In this document: positions 23,108-32,420 of the stretch, piece after piece
How positions within the stretch are numbered: position 1 is the stretch's first letter
Layout of the letters: each line of letters opens with the position of its first letter
From: Bryobacterales bacterium
GTDB taxonomy: Bacteria; Acidobacteriota; Terriglobia; Bryobacterales; Bryobacteraceae
Length of the DNA stretch: 37,767 nt
Direction: 5' to 3'
NCBI GenBank assembly: GCA_027459465.1
Contig: DAIDIH010000106.1
Span: forward strand, 1-37,767
Notes under the pieces: model-generated
Seen by the model: only the letters and a program-made list of their open reading frames with translations
Database searches by the model: none
Told to the model about the DNA's origin: nothing
Translations under genes and position numbers: made by a program

Positions 23108-23953
23108 CTACACAACCCTCGGATGTCCGCTTTCGGCGCCGGGACCGGTGGGTAGTCCAGATCCGCTGCGGCGGGAAAGCATGAAGATTCCGGCCACCAT
23201 GGCCACAAAAAAGAGACCACCCACGATGCGCAGGCTGTTGACGATGGCCAAGCCATACTTGCCAGTGCGTGGATCGTAGTGGTAGCAGAACAGGAGAACT
23301 TCGTCGGTCGGCGAGCCGATTTTTTCGCCGGAGGCATCGACTAAGCCGAGGCGGAGATCGCGTTCGTTGTAATGAATGCCGTAGAAGTATTTCGACAGGA
23401 CGCCATCCGGCGTGGCGACCATGATGCCGCTGGCGTGGGCGTACTGTTTCTGGGTGGGATCCCAGACATAGGAGAAGCCGGCGGCCGCGGCGGCGCGGTG
23501 AATTTCGGGGTCGGCGCCGGTGAGAAAGTGGAGGCCATCGGCCGAGCCGAGTTGTTTGGCGTAGGCGGCCCGTTTGGCGGAGGCGATGGCGGGCGTGTCG
23601 CGCGGGTCGATACTGATGGCGACGACTTCAAAGTCCTGACCGGGTTTGAGGGGGATCTTCTTGACCGAGGACATCAGGCCGTCGAGTTCGAGATTACAGA
23701 GCATCGGGCAGGTGTAATAGACGAAGGCGAGGATGACAGGCCGGCCGTGGAAATAGTCGCCCAAGCGGACGGACTTACCGGCTTCGTCGACAAAGGCCGC
23801 GTCGAGCGGCATCGGCTTGTTGAGGTTCTGCGTGATGCCGACTTTTTCGAGGACCGGAGGCCGCCCGAGATAATTCTGCGCCTGGGCCCAGGGGCCCAGG
23901 ACGGCGAGGATGCCCGCCGCGATCGCGCTGGTTGTGAATCTACTGCCCAACAT
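23108..23953 (-). CDS. SCO1/SenC family copper chaperone
   Basis: A 281-residue periplasmic thioredoxin-fold protein that helps assemble CuA in subunit II. Seen: signal peptide (about residues 1-25, ending in AQAQ), GRPVILAFVYYTCPMLCNLEL with the copper-binding CxxxC, DFEVVAISIDPRDTPAIASAKR, and HASGIMVATPDGVLSKYF with the third ligand His. A C-terminal membrane helix (VGGLFFVAMVAGIFMLSRR, near residue 250) is added beyond the usual domain, as in many SCO proteins of ACIII clusters. It overlaps the preceding anchored-protein gene by 14 nt and is followed by ctaC. All three metal ligands are present, so it should be active. Confidence 0.93.
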   Translation of the reverse strand: MLGSRFTTSAIAAGILAVLGPWAQAQNYLGRPPVLEKVGITQNLNKPMPLDAAFVDEAGKSVRLGDYFHGRPVILAFVYYTCPMLCNLELDGLMSSVKKIPLKPGQDFEVVAISIDPRDTPAIASAKRAAYAKQLGSADGLHFLTGADPEIHRAAAAAGFSYVWDPTQKQYAHASGIMVATPDGVLSKYFYGIHYNERDLRLGLVDASGEKIGSPTDEVLLFCYHYDPRTGKYGLAIVNSLRIVGGLFFVAMVAGIFMLSRRSGSGLPTGPGAESGHPRVV

Positions 23954-24422
23954 GCTCCTCTCCTACTAATGCCGCCGTGGTTGCCTGTGGCTTCGCCGCG
24001 GGAGTCATTCCCTTCGTTTTCTCTTTCGCCGCGCCGGCGGCGGATTCGACCGGAAGGCCGCGCTCGGCGATGAGATCGATGGCGCGGTCAATCGGGATAC
24101 GAACGGTTCCGTCGGCCTGATTGACCCACGCGTAACTGTTCAGGACGCGCGCCTCGTTGGCGTGAAGGACCTTGTACTCTTCCGACGGGTGCTCCTGCAC
24201 GCGCGGGGCTTTGGGCAATTCCATCGGGCGGGTGAGGTCATTGGCCCGCTCCGGCTGGGCTTGCGTGCTGCTGAGGTAATTGAAGATGCCCACGGTGACG
24301 AAACAGACGGCGAGAACGAGAATCACCATGCCGAGGGTGGAAAGGAGGATCAACTTGATGTTGACCTCGCGAGTTTCGTGTCCGCCGGCCGGGTGTGTTG
24401 GTTGTGACAGCGAGTGCTCCAT
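23940..24422 (-). CDS. conserved single-helix protein between actF and the SCO gene
   Basis: A 160-residue protein with a His/Thr-rich cytoplasmic N-terminus, one membrane helix (IKLILLSTLGMVILVLAVCFVTVGIFNYL, about residues 21-49) and a periplasmic part ending in an Ala/Lys-rich tail. Seen: HANEARVLNSYAWVNQADGTVRIPIDRAIDLIAERGLP, a block that recurs, as I recall, in membrane-anchored proteins near SCO and oxidase genes. No haem or metal motif. It overlaps the SCO gene by 14 nt and lies 10 nt after actF, so it is made with both complexes. It could be an assembly factor or an accessory subunit linking ACIII to the oxidase. I chose the ATG at 24422 (MEHSLSQPTHP); upstream in-frame residues overlap actF. 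Confidence 0.75.
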   Translation of the reverse strand: MEHSLSQPTHPAGGHETREVNIKLILLSTLGMVILVLAVCFVTVGIFNYLSSTQAQPERANDLTRPMELPKAPRVQEHPSEEYKVLHANEARVLNSYAWVNQADGTVRIPIDRAIDLIAERGLPVESAAGAAKEKTKGMTPAAKPQATTAALVGEEHVGQ

Positions 24423-24432
24423 GGCGGTTACC

Positions 24433-25629
24433 TTATGCGTGATGGTGCTGGTGGCGCATGGCGATGAGCCGCGCGTCATTCAAGGGAAGCAGCGGGCGCG
24501 ACTTGAGCTGGCCAAAGAATAGGAAGAACCACATGCCGCCGATGCCGGCAAGCGCCGTGAGGTCCATCCAGCTAACGCTCAACTCGGGACGCAGAGGCGG
24601 TTGGCTCAACCAAAAGACGTCGAGAAACCGCATGAAGAACATATAGACGCAGAGCTTGTAAAGCAAACTCGGATTCCGCTTCACGAACCGGTGCAATAGG
24701 ATGAAGAACGGCACGCAGAAGTGGAACACGGCAACGGTCCAGGCGACATAGCCCCAGCCGTGGGTGAAGCGTCGCTGATACCACTGAATCTCTTCGGGCA
24801 GGTTGCCGGCCCACGTGATGAGGAACTGGGAGAAAGAAAGATAAGCCCAAACCATGGTGAAGGCGAGCATCAGGTTGCCCAGGTCGTGGGTGACGGGCAT
24901 GTTGATGGTTTCCTGGAAGGGGCTCTGATCCGAGTAGCGGACGAGCAGAATGATGGCCAGGGCGAGCATGGCCAGCACCTGGCCGATAAGATACATGGCG
25001 CCGTAGATGGTGGAGTACCAGGTGGGCTCGAGCGACATCACCCAATCGAAGAAAGCAAAAGTGGAGGTGAGGACGAAGAGCAGGAGCATGGGCGCGGAGA
25101 ACTGGCGCATGCGGACCTGGATGGCGACGCCTTCGGCGCGGTCCTTCGTCTTGTCCTGGATGTCCGTGCGGCTGGAGAGCCGGTAGCCAATGAAGGTCCA
25201 GAAGAGTAAGTAGAAGACGAAGCGGATGGTGAAGCCCTGCGGGTTGAGATAAGCGATCTTATGGGCGACGGCGGGCTCCTTCATGAACTCCGGCCGGACC
25301 CAGGGGAACAAGGTGTGCATGGCGCCGGGCAGGTAAAAGGCGATGGCCAAGGGAATGAAGGTGTACGGCAACACCTTGGCGGAGGCTTCGAGGAAGCGCC
25401 GGATGATGGCGCCCCAGTTGCCGCCGACCACGTTGTTCAGGAGATAGAGCCCGAGGGCTCCGGCGGAAACGCCGGCCCAGAAGAGGCTGCCGTAGAACCA
25501 GGAGTACGTGAACTGGGTCTTATTTACGGCCAAGCCGGCAAAGGTGGCGGCAAGGCCTACGATGCCTACAATTAAAGACGTACGTTGGGAGCGTGAGATA
25601 CGCTCGATGAGGACATTCGGCTCGCTCAC
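24433..25629 (-). CDS. actF: alternative complex III subunit ActF (NrfD-like)
   Basis: A 398-residue membrane protein with ten predicted helices, the second NrfD/PsrC-like subunit of ACIII. Seen: WFYGSLFWAGVSAGALGLYLLNNVVGG, GAMHTLFPWVRPEFM, FFDWVMSLEPTWYSTIYGAMY, SFSQFLITWAGNLPEEIQWY and PLRPELSVSWMDLTALAGIGG, the last three being ActF hallmarks. In known ACIII structures ActF is paired with ActC in the membrane; quinol is oxidised at ActC, and ActF may have a role in proton movement. The start is a GTG at 25629 overlapping the actE stop (GTGA), with GGGAGG six nt upstream. The C-terminus ends in a His cluster. Confidence 0.94.
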   Translation of the reverse strand: MSEPNVLIERISRSQRTSLIVGIVGLAATFAGLAVNKTQFTYSWFYGSLFWAGVSAGALGLYLLNNVVGGNWGAIIRRFLEASAKVLPYTFIPLAIAFYLPGAMHTLFPWVRPEFMKEPAVAHKIAYLNPQGFTIRFVFYLLFWTFIGYRLSSRTDIQDKTKDRAEGVAIQVRMRQFSAPMLLLFVLTSTFAFFDWVMSLEPTWYSTIYGAMYLIGQVLAMLALAIILLVRYSDQSPFQETINMPVTHDLGNLMLAFTMVWAYLSFSQFLITWAGNLPEEIQWYQRRFTHGWGYVAWTVAVFHFCVPFFILLHRFVKRNPSLLYKLCVYMFFMRFLDVFWLSQPPLRPELSVSWMDLTALAGIGGMWFFLFFGQLKSRPLLPLNDARLIAMRHQHHHA

Positions 25630-26366
25630 GGTTGACCTCCCTGCGAAGCCGCCATAGTGGCGCGGTAAGATGGTGGAATTTCGCCCGAGAAAGGCGCGGG
25701 GAATTCGGGGTGGCCGGGGTTATTGGCCACGCTGCGCGGCGGCGCCCAGTTCAGGGACGCGGTCGGGGTGTCGGAGACCTGGACCAGCGCCTGCGGGCCG
25801 CCGGCTTTTAATTCGGCCTGGACATCGGCGGGAACATCGTTCAGCGTGGCCGCTTCGCTCAACTGGAGGGCGCGGATGTAGGCAATGATGCGCCAGCGAT
25901 CGTCGACGCTGACGCGGGAGGCGTAGCTCGGCATGGCGCCGAAGCCGTTCGTTACGACGTCGAAGAAGTGGCCGACGGGGGCCTTCATCAGTTTGGGACT
26001 GTGATAGTTACCGGCCTTGCGGTAGCCGCGCTGGACGATCATGCCGTTGCCGTCGCCGAGGCGGCTGTGGCACGGGCTGCAATAGATATTAAACCGGTAC
26101 TGGCCGAGACGGATGTCGGCTTTGGTAATTTTCCAAGGGAAGTAGTCAACATCCTGGCCATTTACTTTGCCGGTGTAGCGGGCTTCGTCGAGTTCCAGGT
26201 AGCCGCGGGCGACGGTGTCTTCGACCATGGGCCGCTCGGAGCGGCGGTCGCCCCAGAAGCTGGACTCGGCGAGCGCCTTGTAACGCGGCTGATTGTGCAT
26301 GTCCTGGCGGCAGCCGAGCGTGGCGAAGGCGAGGAGGGCGACGAGGGCCAGGTTAATTCTCGACAT
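25626..26366 (-). CDS. actE: alternative complex III subunit ActE, monohaem cytochrome c
   Basis: A 246-residue lipoprotein cytochrome c. Seen: N-terminal signal LALVALLAFATLGC with a lipobox Cys near residue 19, RQDMHNQPRYKALAESSFWGD, a typical ActE opening, then IYCSPCHSRLGDGNG with one CxxCH haem site near residue 97 and GFGAMPSYASRVSVDDRWRI with the likely Met ligand. ActE docks on the periplasmic face of ACIII and passes electrons out, here probably to the cytochrome c domain of oxidase subunit II. I chose the ATG at 26366, which has GAGG six nt upstream, over an in-frame TTG at 26372. It overlaps actD by 14 nt. Confidence 0.94.
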   Translation of the reverse strand: MSRINLALVALLAFATLGCRQDMHNQPRYKALAESSFWGDRRSERPMVEDTVARGYLELDEARYTGKVNGQDVDYFPWKITKADIRLGQYRFNIYCSPCHSRLGDGNGMIVQRGYRKAGNYHSPKLMKAPVGHFFDVVTNGFGAMPSYASRVSVDDRWRIIAYIRALQLSEAATLNDVPADVQAELKAGGPQALVQVSDTPTASLNWAPPRSVANNPGHPEFPAPFSGEIPPSYRATMAASQGGQP

Positions 26367-26901
26367 CGGCAACCTCGTAGGAAGTAAGTGTGGAGAGGAA
26401 TTCGCGGGTGCGTTCCTTATCGAAGAGCGGGTCGCCGGCTTCGACGCAGAGGAAGAAGCGATCCTTGGAAGCGCGGGCGAATTCGGGGACGTTGAACACG
26501 GGGTGATATGGCTGCGGGAGACCGTTCATCGCGAACATGCCGAAGACCGCGGTGAGAGCCGACAACAGCACCGTGCACTCGAATGTGATTGGAATGAAGG
26601 CCGGCCAGCTATTAAATGGGCGGCCGGCGACGTTGTGGGCGTAAGCAATTGTGGCGATCCAGTAGAGGAGGCCGAAACCGCCCACGCAGCCGGTGAGGCC
26701 GCCGGCGAGAACGGCCAGCGAAACGTAGTGCTTACGGAAGCCGATGGCGTCGGCTAGGCCTTCGACGGGCATAGGCGTGTAGGCGTCCATCTGGCGGTAG
26801 CCGGCGGCGTAGGTTTTGTTGGCCGCGTCGAGGAGTTGTTCGGGGCTGGTGAATTCCGCCATCAGCCCGTAGAGTCCGGTTCTAGGTGCGTTGTCGTTCA
26901 T
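26353..26901 (-). CDS. actD: alternative complex III subunit ActD (DUF3341)
   Basis: A 182-residue protein with two membrane helices and the DUF3341 fold. Seen: GLMAEFTSPEQLLDAANKTYAAGY at the cytoplasmic N-terminus (residues about 12-35), DAYTPMPVEGL, helices around VSLAVLAGGLTGCVGGFGLLYW and AFIPITFECTVLLSALTAVFGM, then LPQPYHPVFNVPEFARASKDRFF. These match ActD, a small structural subunit at the membrane side of ACIII. Start ATG at 26901, 4 nt after the actC stop. It overlaps actE by 14 nt at its end. Confidence 0.94.
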   Translation of the reverse strand: MNDNAPRTGLYGLMAEFTSPEQLLDAANKTYAAGYRQMDAYTPMPVEGLADAIGFRKHYVSLAVLAGGLTGCVGGFGLLYWIATIAYAHNVAGRPFNSWPAFIPITFECTVLLSALTAVFGMFAMNGLPQPYHPVFNVPEFARASKDRFFLCVEAGDPLFDKERTREFLSTLTSYEVADVEN

Positions 26902-26905
26902 CGCA

Positions 26906-28336
26906 TCAATCTCCCTGCGCCGGCAGAGGCGCGACCGGGTAGGCGCCCGTGTGTTGCATGTGGTGCAGATCCTCGCGCACCTCGAACATGGCGAGCATCG
27001 GCACGAATCGTACAAAGAGCCACATGAGGGTTGTGAACAGGCCGATGGTTCCGATGAAGGTGGCCCAATCCCAGATGGTCGGGTAGTACATGCCCCAGGA
27101 GGAGGGCAGGAAGTCGCGGTGCAAACTGGTGATGACGATGACGAAGCGCTCGAGCCACATTCCGATGTTGACAATGATGGAGATCGTGAACAGCGCCGGG
27201 ATGTTGAGCCGCACTTTCCGAATCCACAGAAGCTGCGGGATGGCGATGTTACAGGAGATGAGCATGATGTAGGACCACCAGTAGGGGCCGGTCATGCGGT
27301 TCCAGTACATGAAGCTTTCGTAGGGGTTGCCGCTGTACCAGGAGATAAAAGCCTCCATGGCGTAGCCGTAGGCGACGATGAGGCCGGTGCCTAACATGAC
27401 TTTCGCGGCGGCCTCTAGGTGGCGCATGGTGATCATGCCTTCCATGTGGAACCATTTCCGCGTCGGGATGGCGAGAGTAATGACCATGGCGAAGCCGGAG
27501 TAAATGGCGCCGGCGACGAAATAGGGCGGGAAGATGGTGGTGTGCCAGCCGGGGAGGATGGAAATGGCGAAGTCGAAGCTGACCACGGTGTGGACGCTGA
27601 CCACGAGCGGCGTGGATAGGCCGGCGAGGATGAGATAGGCCATCTGGTAACGGGACCAGTGTTTGGCGGAGCCGCGCCAGCCGAGGCTGAGCATACCGAA
27701 CAGGACACGCTGCCACTGGTGCTTGCTGGTGTCGCGCATGGTGGCGAAGTCCGGTACGAGGCCGGTAAGCCAGAACAAGAGAGAGACAGTGGCGTATGTA
27801 GAGACCGCGAAGACGTCCCAGAGCAGCGGGCTGCGAGGCTGCGGCCAGAGCCACATGGAGTTAGGGTAGGGCAGGAGCCAGTAAGCGAGCCAGGGCCGGC
27901 CGAGGTGGAGGATGGGGAACATGCCGGCGCAAGCGACGGCGAACAGAGTCATTGCTTCGGAGAAGCGGTTGATGGAGGTTCGCCAATCCTGTTTGAGCAG
28001 GAGCAAGATGGCCGAGATGAGTGTCCCGGCGTGGCCGATACCGATCCACCAGACGAAGTTGACGATGGCGAAGCCCCAGGCGATGGGGATGACGATGCCC
28101 CAGACGCCGACGCCCTTATAGAACAGCCACGTCGCGGCTATCAGCAGAAGCTGAAGTAGCGCGAAGGCCGCGGCGAAGGCGAAAAACCAGGGCTTCGGCG
28201 TTTTAGCCAGCGGCTGGTAGATGACACCGGCGATTCTGTCGGTGACGGTGGCGATATCGTGACCCGGGCCGAGGACATGATCGGGACCCGGGTCGATATC
28301 AGGCGGAATTGGTCGAACTACTTCTTCGGTCTTCAA
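26906..28336 (-). CDS. actC: alternative complex III subunit ActC (NrfD/PsrC-like, quinol site)
   Basis: A 476-residue NrfD-type membrane protein with ten predicted helices; ActC holds the quinol-oxidising site of ACIII next to ActB. Seen: [32 protein letters not shown] (a hallmark with conserved His), [53 protein letters not shown], and [25 protein letters not shown]. The start appears to be TTG at 28336, with AAGGGG overlapping the actB end eight nt upstream. The charged N-terminal 45 residues precede the first helix. Confidence 0.95.
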   Translation of the reverse strand: MKTEEVVRPIPPDIDPGPDHVLGPGHDIATVTDRIAGVIYQPLAKTPKPWFFAFAAAFALLQLLLIAATWLFYKGVGVWGIVIPIAWGFAIVNFVWWIGIGHAGTLISAILLLLKQDWRTSINRFSEAMTLFAVACAGMFPILHLGRPWLAYWLLPYPNSMWLWPQPRSPLLWDVFAVSTYATVSLLFWLTGLVPDFATMRDTSKHQWQRVLFGMLSLGWRGSAKHWSRYQMAYLILAGLSTPLVVSVHTVVSFDFAISILPGWHTTIFPPYFVAGAIYSGFAMVITLAIPTRKWFHMEGMITMRHLEAAAKVMLGTGLIVAYGYAMEAFISWYSGNPYESFMYWNRMTGPYWWSYIMLISCNIAIPQLLWIRKVRLNIPALFTISIIVNIGMWLERFVIVITSLHRDFLPSSWGMYYPTIWDWATFIGTIGLFTTLMWLFVRFVPMLAMFEVREDLHHMQHTGAYPVAPLPAQGD

Positions 28337-28341
28337 TGCCG

Positions 28342-31300
28342 TTACCCCTTCTGCAAGTCTGGATTCGGATTGCGCACGCGCGCCAGGTAAGTGGTGCGGG
28401 GACGGGTGTTCAGCTCACCGAGCAGACCGTAGTTACGGACCTGCCGCTTGAGTTTCGCAACCCGGCTGTTCGGGTCGTTGATGTCGCCGAACACAATCGC
28501 CTTGGTGGGACAAGCCTGTTCGCAGGCGGTGATGATTTCGCCATCGCGGACGCGGCGGTTTTCCTTTTCAGCGAGGATCTTGGCCGCGTTGATGCGCTGG
28601 ATGCAGTATGAGCATTTTTCCATGACGCCCCGGCTGCGGACGGTGACGTCGGGATTGCGGACACCCTTGAGGCTTTCGGTGTACCAATCCGAGTAAAGGT
28701 AGAAGTTGAAGCGCCGCACTTTATACGGGCAGTTATTGGAGCAGTAGCGGGTGCCGACGCAACGGTTATAGACCATCTGATTGAGGCCTTCGCCGCTGTG
28801 GACGGTCGCGGCGACGGGACAAACCAGTTCGCAGGGCGCGTTTTCGCAGTGCATGCAGGGCACCGGCTGGAAGTACATTTCCGGATCGTCGAGATTGGAG
28901 CCGGCGTAGTAGCGGTCGATGCGGATCCACTGTAGCTGGCGGCCCTTGGCGGTTTCTTCCTTGCCGACGACGGCGATGTTATTTTCGGCCTGGCAGGCGG
29001 CGTTACAGGCGTTGCAGCCGACGCACGAGTTGAGGTCGATGGAAAGGCCCCACTTATAGCCTTCGTAGATGTAGTCCGGATAGAGGGTGTTCTTCTGATC
29101 TGCGGCTTCTTCGAGGGCGAACTCGACCTGCGGGTTCTTGCGGTATTCCTCGAGGGTTTTCAGGCGCACCGGGTTGCGTTCGGCCATGGTCTGCTGGTGC
29201 TGGGTGGCGGCGAGCAGGTAGGTGCGGCCGGTTTTGCGGATGTCTACGCCGGCGGAGTGAAAGAGACCGGCGGAGGTGCGGATTTTATAGGCGTTGAACC
29301 CGGTTCCATCGGCGACGCGGCCGCCGTGAGTCCGGCCGTAGCCGAGGTGGACGGTGATGGAATCGGCGGCGTGGCCGGGAAGAATCCAGACCGGCGCTTC
29401 GACCATGCGGCCTTCGAAGTTCAGCGCAACGACGTCCTCGGTCTGCACATTGAGCTTTTGGGCCGTGGAAGGGGAGATCCAGACAGCGTTGTCCCAAGTG
29501 CTCTTGGTGGTGGGTTTGGGCAGTTCCTGCAGCCAGCCGTTGTTGGTGAACGAGCCGTCCCAGACGGTGGGGTCGGGGCGGAAGACGATTTCGATGCCGG
29601 AAGCCGGGGAGGCGGTGGAGGCCGGCGGCATCTTGGCGTCGACCTTGACGGGTTCGAGCGCGGTGTTGGAGACGAGGCCGTCGTGGAGGGCGATTTTCCA
29701 GTTTTGGTCGAAGTCCTTGTCGCCGAGTTTCTGCTGCCAATAGGACTTGACTAAGTCGTGGGCGGAGCGGCCCGCGTCGCCGGAGAGGGCGGCGAGCAAC
29801 TCGATCGCGGTGCGGCCGCCGTAGAGCGGGGCGATGAGGGGCTGCTGGATGGTGATGGTGCCGTCGTGGGCGCGGTTGTCGCCCCAGGATTCCAGGTAGT
29901 GGGCTTCAGGCAACTGCCACTGGCAGAGCACAGAGGTTTCGTCGTTGTAGTTCGACAGATGCGCCTTGAGCTTGACCGTGGAAAGGGCTCCGGCGAAGTC
30001 GAGGTCGGCGGGGGCGTCGTAGACGGGGTTGCCGCCGAGGATGAAGAGCGTGTCGACCTGGCCGGCACGCATGGCCGCGACGAGATCCTTGAGCGACTGG
30101 GTGGTGTCGACCGGGGAATACTCGAGCGGTTCAGTGTAATAGAGCGTTTTACCCTCGTTGCCGAGGGCGGCGTTGATGGCGTGGGCGACAGCGTGGACAG
30201 CGGGCGGCTGATAGGGTCCGGCGACGACGACGGAGCGGCCGGCGGCGGATTTGAGGTCGGCGGCGATGGCGGCGATGGCCTTGTGGGGTGAGGAACTGGC
30301 GGTGGCGCCGGAGACCCCGAGTGCGGCGGCAAGATCGCGGGCAAAGCCTTCGATTTCAGCCGATTTCAGGAGAATGTGTTCGTCCGCGGTGGCGCCGGTG
30401 GGCGAATAGTGCGGCTCGACAACGTATAGGCGGTTCACCTTGGTCTGCTCCGCGGGGATGCCTTCGGCGACTGCCTGGACGGGATTGGACGGGGCAGGGC
30501 TGGTGTCTTCCTCGACGTGGGTCGAGGCCTGATTGCGGAGCGGAGCGACAGGGCCGGTCTGGAAGCCTTCCTGGCGGTCGGCTTTGGAAGAGGGCGCCGC
30601 GGTGATGTTGGTGCGGATCTGGCGGCCGCGGATGAAGTCGCGGGCGTAGCGGACGCGGCCGTCTCCGGAAGTCAGGAAGTCGGAGTCGAGCGAAACCACG
30701 ACGTCGGCATTCTCAAACTGATAGACGGTGTTGACGGGGCGGCCGAAGGCGAGCTTGGCGCCTTCGTGTACGTTGTTGCGGCCGACCGGCTCCCACTGAT
30801 GCCACTTCAGGTTCGGCAGGACTTGCTGCGTGGAGGCGATTTGGGCGGCGAGGCTGGGCGAGGTGACCGGGCGTGTGAGGATGGCGATGCCCTTGCCGCC
30901 ACTGTTCTTTGCATCCTGTTGAATCGAGGCGAGAACACCGTCGAAGGAGCCCCAGCTTGTGATGTCGCCATAACGAAGGACGACCTGAGAACGATCGGGA
31001 TCCCAGAGGTCGAGCACGGAGGCTTGGGCGAACGCGTCGGTCGAGCCGAGGCTGCCAGGGTGGTCAGGGTTGCCTTCGACCTTGGTGGGCCGGCCGAGGT
31101 GGCTCTCGACGAGCAGGCCGATGGCGGCGCCAGGGCCGGGCAGCGCGGTGGCGAAGAAGAGCGGCTTGCCAGGGGTGAACTCGTCGGGTTGCTTGACGTA
31201 AGGGACGATCAGCTCTTTGGGCTGTTTGGTGCAGGCGCTCAAGCCAGCGAGAGCGAGGGAGGAGGCCATCACCTTGAGCGCGGTGCGGCGGTTGACCGGG

Positions 31301-31557
31301 TCTACCCAATCGGGGGCGCGGTTGGGAAATTCGTCCTCTACAAACGCTTGAAAATCTTTGGTTTCTGCGATTTCCTCAAGGCTCTTCCAGTAGGTGGGTC
31401 CGGTGGACTCGCTGAGGCGCCGGCGGAGGCGTTCGATGTCGAGCCGCTCTTTAGGCTTGGCCTCGGCCGGAGCGATCGACGTTACGTCGACCAGGGGCAT
31501 GGCTTCCGGGCCCTTCCCATCGGGGCGGTTGGGTTCGTTTTTATGACTGCCGTTCAT
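28342..31557 (-). CDS. actB: alternative complex III subunit ActB (Mo-oxidoreductase-like plus iron-sulphur domain)
   Basis: A 1071-residue periplasmic subunit. Seen: cytoplasmic lead of about 85 residues with [23 protein letters not shown], a twin-arginine stretch [21 protein letters not shown] (R90-R91, possible lipid-attached C109), a molybdopterin-oxidoreductase-like body (about 120-800), and a ferredoxin-type C-terminus from [15 protein letters not shown] (first Cys at 845) through [26 protein letters not shown] and CSYCIQ/CEQACP. These carry the iron-sulphur clusters (three 4Fe-4S and one 3Fe-4S in studied ACIII). No Mo cofactor is bound in known ActB, so it is an electron conduit, not an enzyme. 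It starts at ATG 31557 in an ATGA overlap with actA. Confidence 0.95.
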   Translation of the reverse strand: MNGSHKNEPNRPDGKGPEAMPLVDVTSIAPAEAKPKERLDIERLRRRLSESTGPTYWKSLEEIAETKDFQAFVEDEFPNRAPDWVDPVNRRTALKVMASSLALAGLSACTKQPKELIVPYVKQPDEFTPGKPLFFATALPGPGAAIGLLVESHLGRPTKVEGNPDHPGSLGSTDAFAQASVLDLWDPDRSQVVLRYGDITSWGSFDGVLASIQQDAKNSGGKGIAILTRPVTSPSLAAQIASTQQVLPNLKWHQWEPVGRNNVHEGAKLAFGRPVNTVYQFENADVVVSLDSDFLTSGDGRVRYARDFIRGRQIRTNITAAPSSKADRQEGFQTGPVAPLRNQASTHVEEDTSPAPSNPVQAVAEGIPAEQTKVNRLYVVEPHYSPTGATADEHILLKSAEIEGFARDLAAALGVSGATASSSPHKAIAAIAADLKSAAGRSVVVAGPYQPPAVHAVAHAINAALGNEGKTLYYTEPLEYSPVDTTQSLKDLVAAMRAGQVDTLFILGGNPVYDAPADLDFAGALSTVKLKAHLSNYNDETSVLCQWQLPEAHYLESWGDNRAHDGTITIQQPLIAPLYGGRTAIELLAALSGDAGRSAHDLVKSYWQQKLGDKDFDQNWKIALHDGLVSNTALEPVKVDAKMPPASTASPASGIEIVFRPDPTVWDGSFTNNGWLQELPKPTTKSTWDNAVWISPSTAQKLNVQTEDVVALNFEGRMVEAPVWILPGHAADSITVHLGYGRTHGGRVADGTGFNAYKIRTSAGLFHSAGVDIRKTGRTYLLAATQHQQTMAERNPVRLKTLEEYRKNPQVEFALEEAADQKNTLYPDYIYEGYKWGLSIDLNSCVGCNACNAACQAENNIAVVGKEETAKGRQLQWIRIDRYYAGSNLDDPEMYFQPVPCMHCENAPCELVCPVAATVHSGEGLNQMVYNRCVGTRYCSNNCPYKVRRFNFYLYSDWYTESLKGVRNPDVTVRSRGVMEKCSYCIQRINAAKILAEKENRRVRDGEIITACEQACPTKAIVFGDINDPNSRVAKLKRQVRNYGLLGELNTRPRTTYLARVRNPNPDLQKG

Positions 31558-32201
31558 CGATGACACGTGTAGCAATCCGTCAGACTCTGGACATGATATT
31601 CGGCGACGAGCTTTTTACCGAGCTCGGCCTGGTTGGCGGGCGTCTGGTAGGCCGTGTTGAAAACTTCCGACCGGGGACGGATGTACTTTTCCGGATTCCG
31701 GTGGCACTCCAGACACCAGTTCATGTACAGCGTGTTCTGCTTGTACATAAAGGCGATGTTTTGGACTTCGCCGTGGCAGGTGGAACAACCGATCCCCTTG
31801 TTCAGGTGGATGCTGTGGTTGAAGTAGACGAAATCGGGCAGATCGTGGACGCGGGTCCACTCGATGGACTGCCCGGTGCGCCAGCTTTCCCGGACCGGTT
31901 CGAGGACGGCGGCGTTCGTCCAGATCTGGGAGTGGCAGCTCATGCAGATCTCCGTAGCGGGCAGGCCCGCCCTGGCGCTGGTTTCGACCGAGGTGTGGCA
32001 GTAGCGGCAGTCGATGCCATCGTCGAGGACGTGGTGTTTGTGGCTGAACGGGATAGGCTGCGTTCTGACGACTCTTACGTCGGTGATGTATGCGCCGCGA
32101 TCGATCGAGTAAGCCACAGCGATGATGCTGCCAACGAGCAGTACGCCGCCGACAATGCTTACCTTTGCGATCGAGTTCGCGCTTCGATGGAAGATCTGCA
32201 T
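31554..32201 (-). CDS. actA: alternative complex III subunit ActA, pentahaem cytochrome c
   Basis: A 215-residue multihaem cytochrome with an N-terminal membrane anchor (VSIVGGVLLVGSIIAVAYSI, about residues 14-33). Five CxxCH sites are seen: CRYCH, CMSCH, CSTCH, CLECH and CYTCH, the last at the C-terminus; distal His residues occur in FSHKHHV and FNHSIHL. Five haems and one helix match ActA of ACIII. It is the first gene of the respiratory run. AAGGA (32212-32216) is ten nt before the ATG. The 219-bp upstream gap contains two promoter candidates and a leader hairpin. Confidence 0.96.
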   Translation of the reverse strand: MQIFHRSANSIAKVSIVGGVLLVGSIIAVAYSIDRGAYITDVRVVRTQPIPFSHKHHVLDDGIDCRYCHTSVETSARAGLPATEICMSCHSQIWTNAAVLEPVRESWRTGQSIEWTRVHDLPDFVYFNHSIHLNKGIGCSTCHGEVQNIAFMYKQNTLYMNWCLECHRNPEKYIRPRSEVFNTAYQTPANQAELGKKLVAEYHVQSLTDCYTCHR

Positions 32202-32225
32202 GCGAGCTTGATCCTTAATCTTTAA

Positions 32226-32254
32226 ATACTAGACGAAATTTTGTCAAAGTGCAA
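32226..32254 (-). promoter_or_regulatory. candidate promoter close to actA
   Basis: Minus strand: TTGCAC (32249-32254), 17-nt spacer, TAGTAT (32226-32231). A start near 32219 would leave an 18-nt leader containing AAGGA. A perfect TTGACA (32242-32247) overlaps it, but its only partner at 17 nt (TAAAGA, 32219-32224) would start transcription inside the ribosome site. Confidence 0.3.
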
Positions 32255-32319
32255 AAAATCCGCTCAGACGAGCAAAGCCGGGATTGGATCCTTCGAGATC
32301 GGCAAGAACCGGTCCGGTC

Positions 32320-32351
32320 CGCTGGCGAGTCATCCATCCGTTTGGCCAGCG
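32320..32351 (-). other. 7-bp inverted repeat in the actA leader
   Basis: CGCTGGC (32320-32326) and GCCAGCG (32345-32351) are perfect inverted arms around an 18-nt loop. It lies downstream of the stronger promoter candidate, so it would be part of a leader of about 160 nt, or it could be an operator. Confidence 0.35.
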
Positions 32352-32366
32352 AACGCAAACCGAGGC

Positions 32367-32396
32367 AGTATAGCGAAGATCGGCGGGGGATTGCAA
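32367..32396 (-). promoter_or_regulatory. candidate housekeeping promoter of the act-cta operon
   Basis: Minus strand: TTGCAA (32391-32396), 18-nt spacer, TATACT (32367-32372; five of six in the -10). It would start transcription near 32360 and give a leader of about 160 nt before actA. It lies within 30 bp of the end of the glycosyltransferase gene, where no terminator with a T-run is seen. Confidence 0.45.
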
Positions 32397-32420
32397 AAAC
32401 AGAAGGAGGGTTAAATGTTT

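Noticed and set aside
28342-31557. Reading the actB product as an active molybdenum enzyme such as polysulphide or nitrate reductase
   Set aside because: The operon context and C-terminal fused iron-sulphur domain are those of ACIII ActB, which is known to lack the Mo cofactor.
32219-32247. TTGACA-17-TAAAGA as the main actA promoter
   Set aside because: Despite the perfect -35, transcription would begin at the ribosome site and the -10 match is only three of six.
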